DNA of 15,719 bases from Acidobacteriota bacterium. GTDB lineage: Bacteria > Acidobacteriota > Blastocatellia > Pyrinomonadales > Pyrinomonadaceae. The notes beneath the pieces are model-generated. The model was not told the origin of the DNA, did not search any database, and saw only the letters and a program-made list of their open reading frames with translations. Positions 14,214 through 15,719 of this stretch are shown piece by piece. Within the stretch, counting starts at the first letter, position 1. Each line of letters opens with the position of its first letter. The stretch spans positions 1 to 15,719 of the forward strand of contig QHXL01000103.1 of NCBI GenBank assembly GCA_003222935.1. The letters run 5' to 3'. The position numbers and the translations under genes were made by a program.

Positions 14214-15572
14214 TCACCCTCTCATCCGCAGCGCCATCTCAACTGCCTTCCGCGGCGCGACCACGCCCCATCCCTGTCGCTCAACTTCAATCCCCGCGAC
14301 TCGTTCGGCAGTATCGATAAGGATTCTTTTTACTTGCTGTGGTGTGAGGTTTGGGTTCGCTTCCAACATGCACGCAACGATCGAAGCCACGATAGGCGCC
14401 GCGAATGAAGTGCCGTCGACGAATTTGTAGTGCTCATTGATGACGTTTCCTTCACGAAGCTTGATCGTAATGAGCTGGCGCAGTAGCGGAACCGGCAGGT
14501 CACGCGCTTCATCGAGATCCTTATCAACTCCTTCTTGAGAAAACAGGATTGTGCTGAGCTCTTCATCTGATGCGGAATCGAGAGTCGCGTAGAGTTGAGC
14601 TTCGTCTGCTGTTGGCGTGTGCGGAAGGATAGGCGCCGCGACCCAGATCCCGGGAGCGATCACTTCGGGCTTCTGCAAGCCGTCGATCGTTGGGCCATAC
14701 GAAGAACGATACATACCGCGACGAGCACGATTGAGTGAATTCTGATCGTCCAGACCACCGACAGCAATCGCCGCTGGTGAGCTCGCTGGAGGCAACACCG
14801 GATGACCGGGCGCCAGGCCGGCGTTTCCAACTGCGCAAACAACTATCAGCCCGCTTTTCACGGCTTCTTCTACCGTTTGGCAAAGAGCGTTATTTAAGTA
14901 CGGTTGTTCGAAATCACCGCCGGCTGAAATATTGACGATGCGAATACCAAACTTTTCTTTGTTCTCGATTACCCAACGCATTCCCGTTTCAATACTGCTT
15001 TCGGGGATGCGACCGGTTTTTCCTATCTTCACCAGAACAACATTCGCGGCTGGAGCAATGCCTCGATAGAGGCTATTTGATAAGAAGCCGTTACCGGCAG
15101 CTACAACCGAAGTCATCATTCCATGCCAACTCGCGACATCAGCCGTTCGCAAAAGTGTCGGATCGTCCTCGGGGGAAAAGATGCTGTGGTACGCCACGAT
15201 GCGACTAATTGGTTCGGTCAAATCCTTGTGCGCATAAAAACCGGAGTCGAGGAAGGCAATCGTAACGTCGCGTCCGGTGAAGCGCTCATCAGCATCCATG
15301 CGCAGCGGCGTTGGCAGAGCGCGATCGACGTCGGCAAAAATATTTGGCTGCGACTGGAGTTGTTGTTGTGCGCGAGTGAAGACTCCGATGCAGTTGATGC
15401 AGACTTCGCCGGCCGGCTGTGAAGAAGTTACGTTGGCTTGAACTAACTTCTGCAGGTCGTCGGGAAGTTCCTCAAATGCAAGGCGCGCAACCTCGACACT
15501 TCTGCAAAGCTGGCACATTTGAGCGACTGCCTCTTTTGGCATGTTTTGTTGACTGATGAGCAAGTCTGACAT
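14214..15572 (-). CDS. S8-family serine peptidase (subtilase) with N-terminal four-cysteine motif
   Basis: Subtilisin-like protease of 452 residues with a full catalytic set: D109 (IAFLDSGF), H150 (SWHGMMTSV), oxyanion N250 (CAVGNAG) and S389 (DGTSFAAP). There is no signal peptide, so it is probably cytoplasmic or leaves by a non-Sec route. The N-terminal ~65 residues carry MCQLC (C20, C23) and VCINC (C58, C61), a paired CxxC arrangement that could bind zinc or form disulfides. Between the conserved APG (306-308) and GTS (387-389) lie nearly 80 residues, many more than in classical subtilisins, including a charged helical-looking insert (about 322-378). The TTG at 15608 could add 12 residues, but the ATG at 15572 is preferred; neither has a clear ribosome binding site. 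The region 15573-15719 upstream holds no recognisable gene. Confidence 0.92.
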   Translation of the reverse strand: MSDLLISQQNMPKEAVAQMCQLCRSVEVARLAFEELPDDLQKLVQANVTSSQPAGEVCINCIGVFTRAQQQLQSQPNIFADVDRALPTPLRMDADERFTGRDVTIAFLDSGFYAHKDLTEPISRIVAYHSIFSPEDDPTLLRTADVASWHGMMTSVVAAGNGFLSNSLYRGIAPAANVVLVKIGKTGRIPESSIETGMRWVIENKEKFGIRIVNISAGGDFEQPYLNNALCQTVEEAVKSGLIVVCAVGNAGLAPGHPVLPPASSPAAIAVGGLDDQNSLNRARRGMYRSSYGPTIDGLQKPEVIAPGIWVAAPILPHTPTADEAQLYATLDSASDEELSTILFSQEGVDKDLDEARDLPVPLLRQLITIKLREGNVINEHYKFVDGTSFAAPIVASIVACMLEANPNLTPQQVKRILIDTAERVAGIEVERQGWGVVAPRKAVEMALRMRG

Positions 15573-15719
15573 CGAGACAAAGATGGTAGAAGAAAATTGA
15601 TGTGTCAAATCAGTCAGTAGACTCGAACTCCAATGATGTCTGAAATGTCCGATAATCTTTAGATTGTCGCGGAGATCGATCAGAACCGCTCAGGTGGTCT
15701 CTCGCTAGAATCACGACAA

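Overview
The window looks like a chromosomal piece of an acidobacterium, probably class Blastocatellia (Pyrinomonadaceae-like). This is an inference from gene content: a ~1,100-residue Oar-like TonB-dependent receptor with an N-terminal carboxypeptidase-regulatory domain, many secreted hypothetical proteins, and several families of intergenic palindromic repeats of the kind common in soil Acidobacteriota. No rRNA, tRNA, CRISPR array, transposase or phage gene was seen.

Layout. 1-1449 (minus): the start of a secreted protein cut by the window edge, a paired-hairpin repeat, then a class I/II PLP aminotransferase. 1573-7661 (plus): a surface acyl-transfer cassette made of an SGNH esterase, a heavily structured repeat region, an AlgI/DltB-like MBOAT O-acyltransferase, a second membrane-anchored SGNH esterase (frameshifted), a small acyl carrier protein (frameshifted or internally deleted) and a KAS III (FabH-like) enzyme whose start lies 2 bases after the carrier's stop. 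7847-8916 (minus): a secreted hypothetical protein overlapping a GNAT acetyltransferase by ATGA. 9231-12527 (minus): the TonB-dependent receptor, followed by a strong hairpin terminator. 12816-13781 (plus): a D-2-hydroxyacid dehydrogenase. 13829-14071 (minus): a small acidic protein. 14214-15572 (minus): a cytoplasmic-looking subtilase with an N-terminal four-cysteine motif.

How the genes may work together. MBOAT plus SGNH protein plus carrier protein is the logic of the Dlt (D-alanylation), Alg (alginate O-acetylation) and Pat/Pac-Ape (peptidoglycan O-acetylation) systems. Here a KAS III replaces the DltA-type ligase, so the most interesting reading is a carrier-fed O-acylation system for a cell-surface glycan. 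Two members carry reading-frame breaks, so in this sequence the system is either decaying or the assembly has indel errors. The other genes look like ordinary metabolism, nutrient uptake and proteolysis.

Intergenic space is dominated by repeats: two copies of a REP/BIME-like pair of hairpins (136-218 and 9018-9115) with a compensatory base-pair change, a ~380-base nested inverted repeat (2747-3130), a pair of short hairpins (4707-4826) and a three-hairpin cluster (7700-7794).
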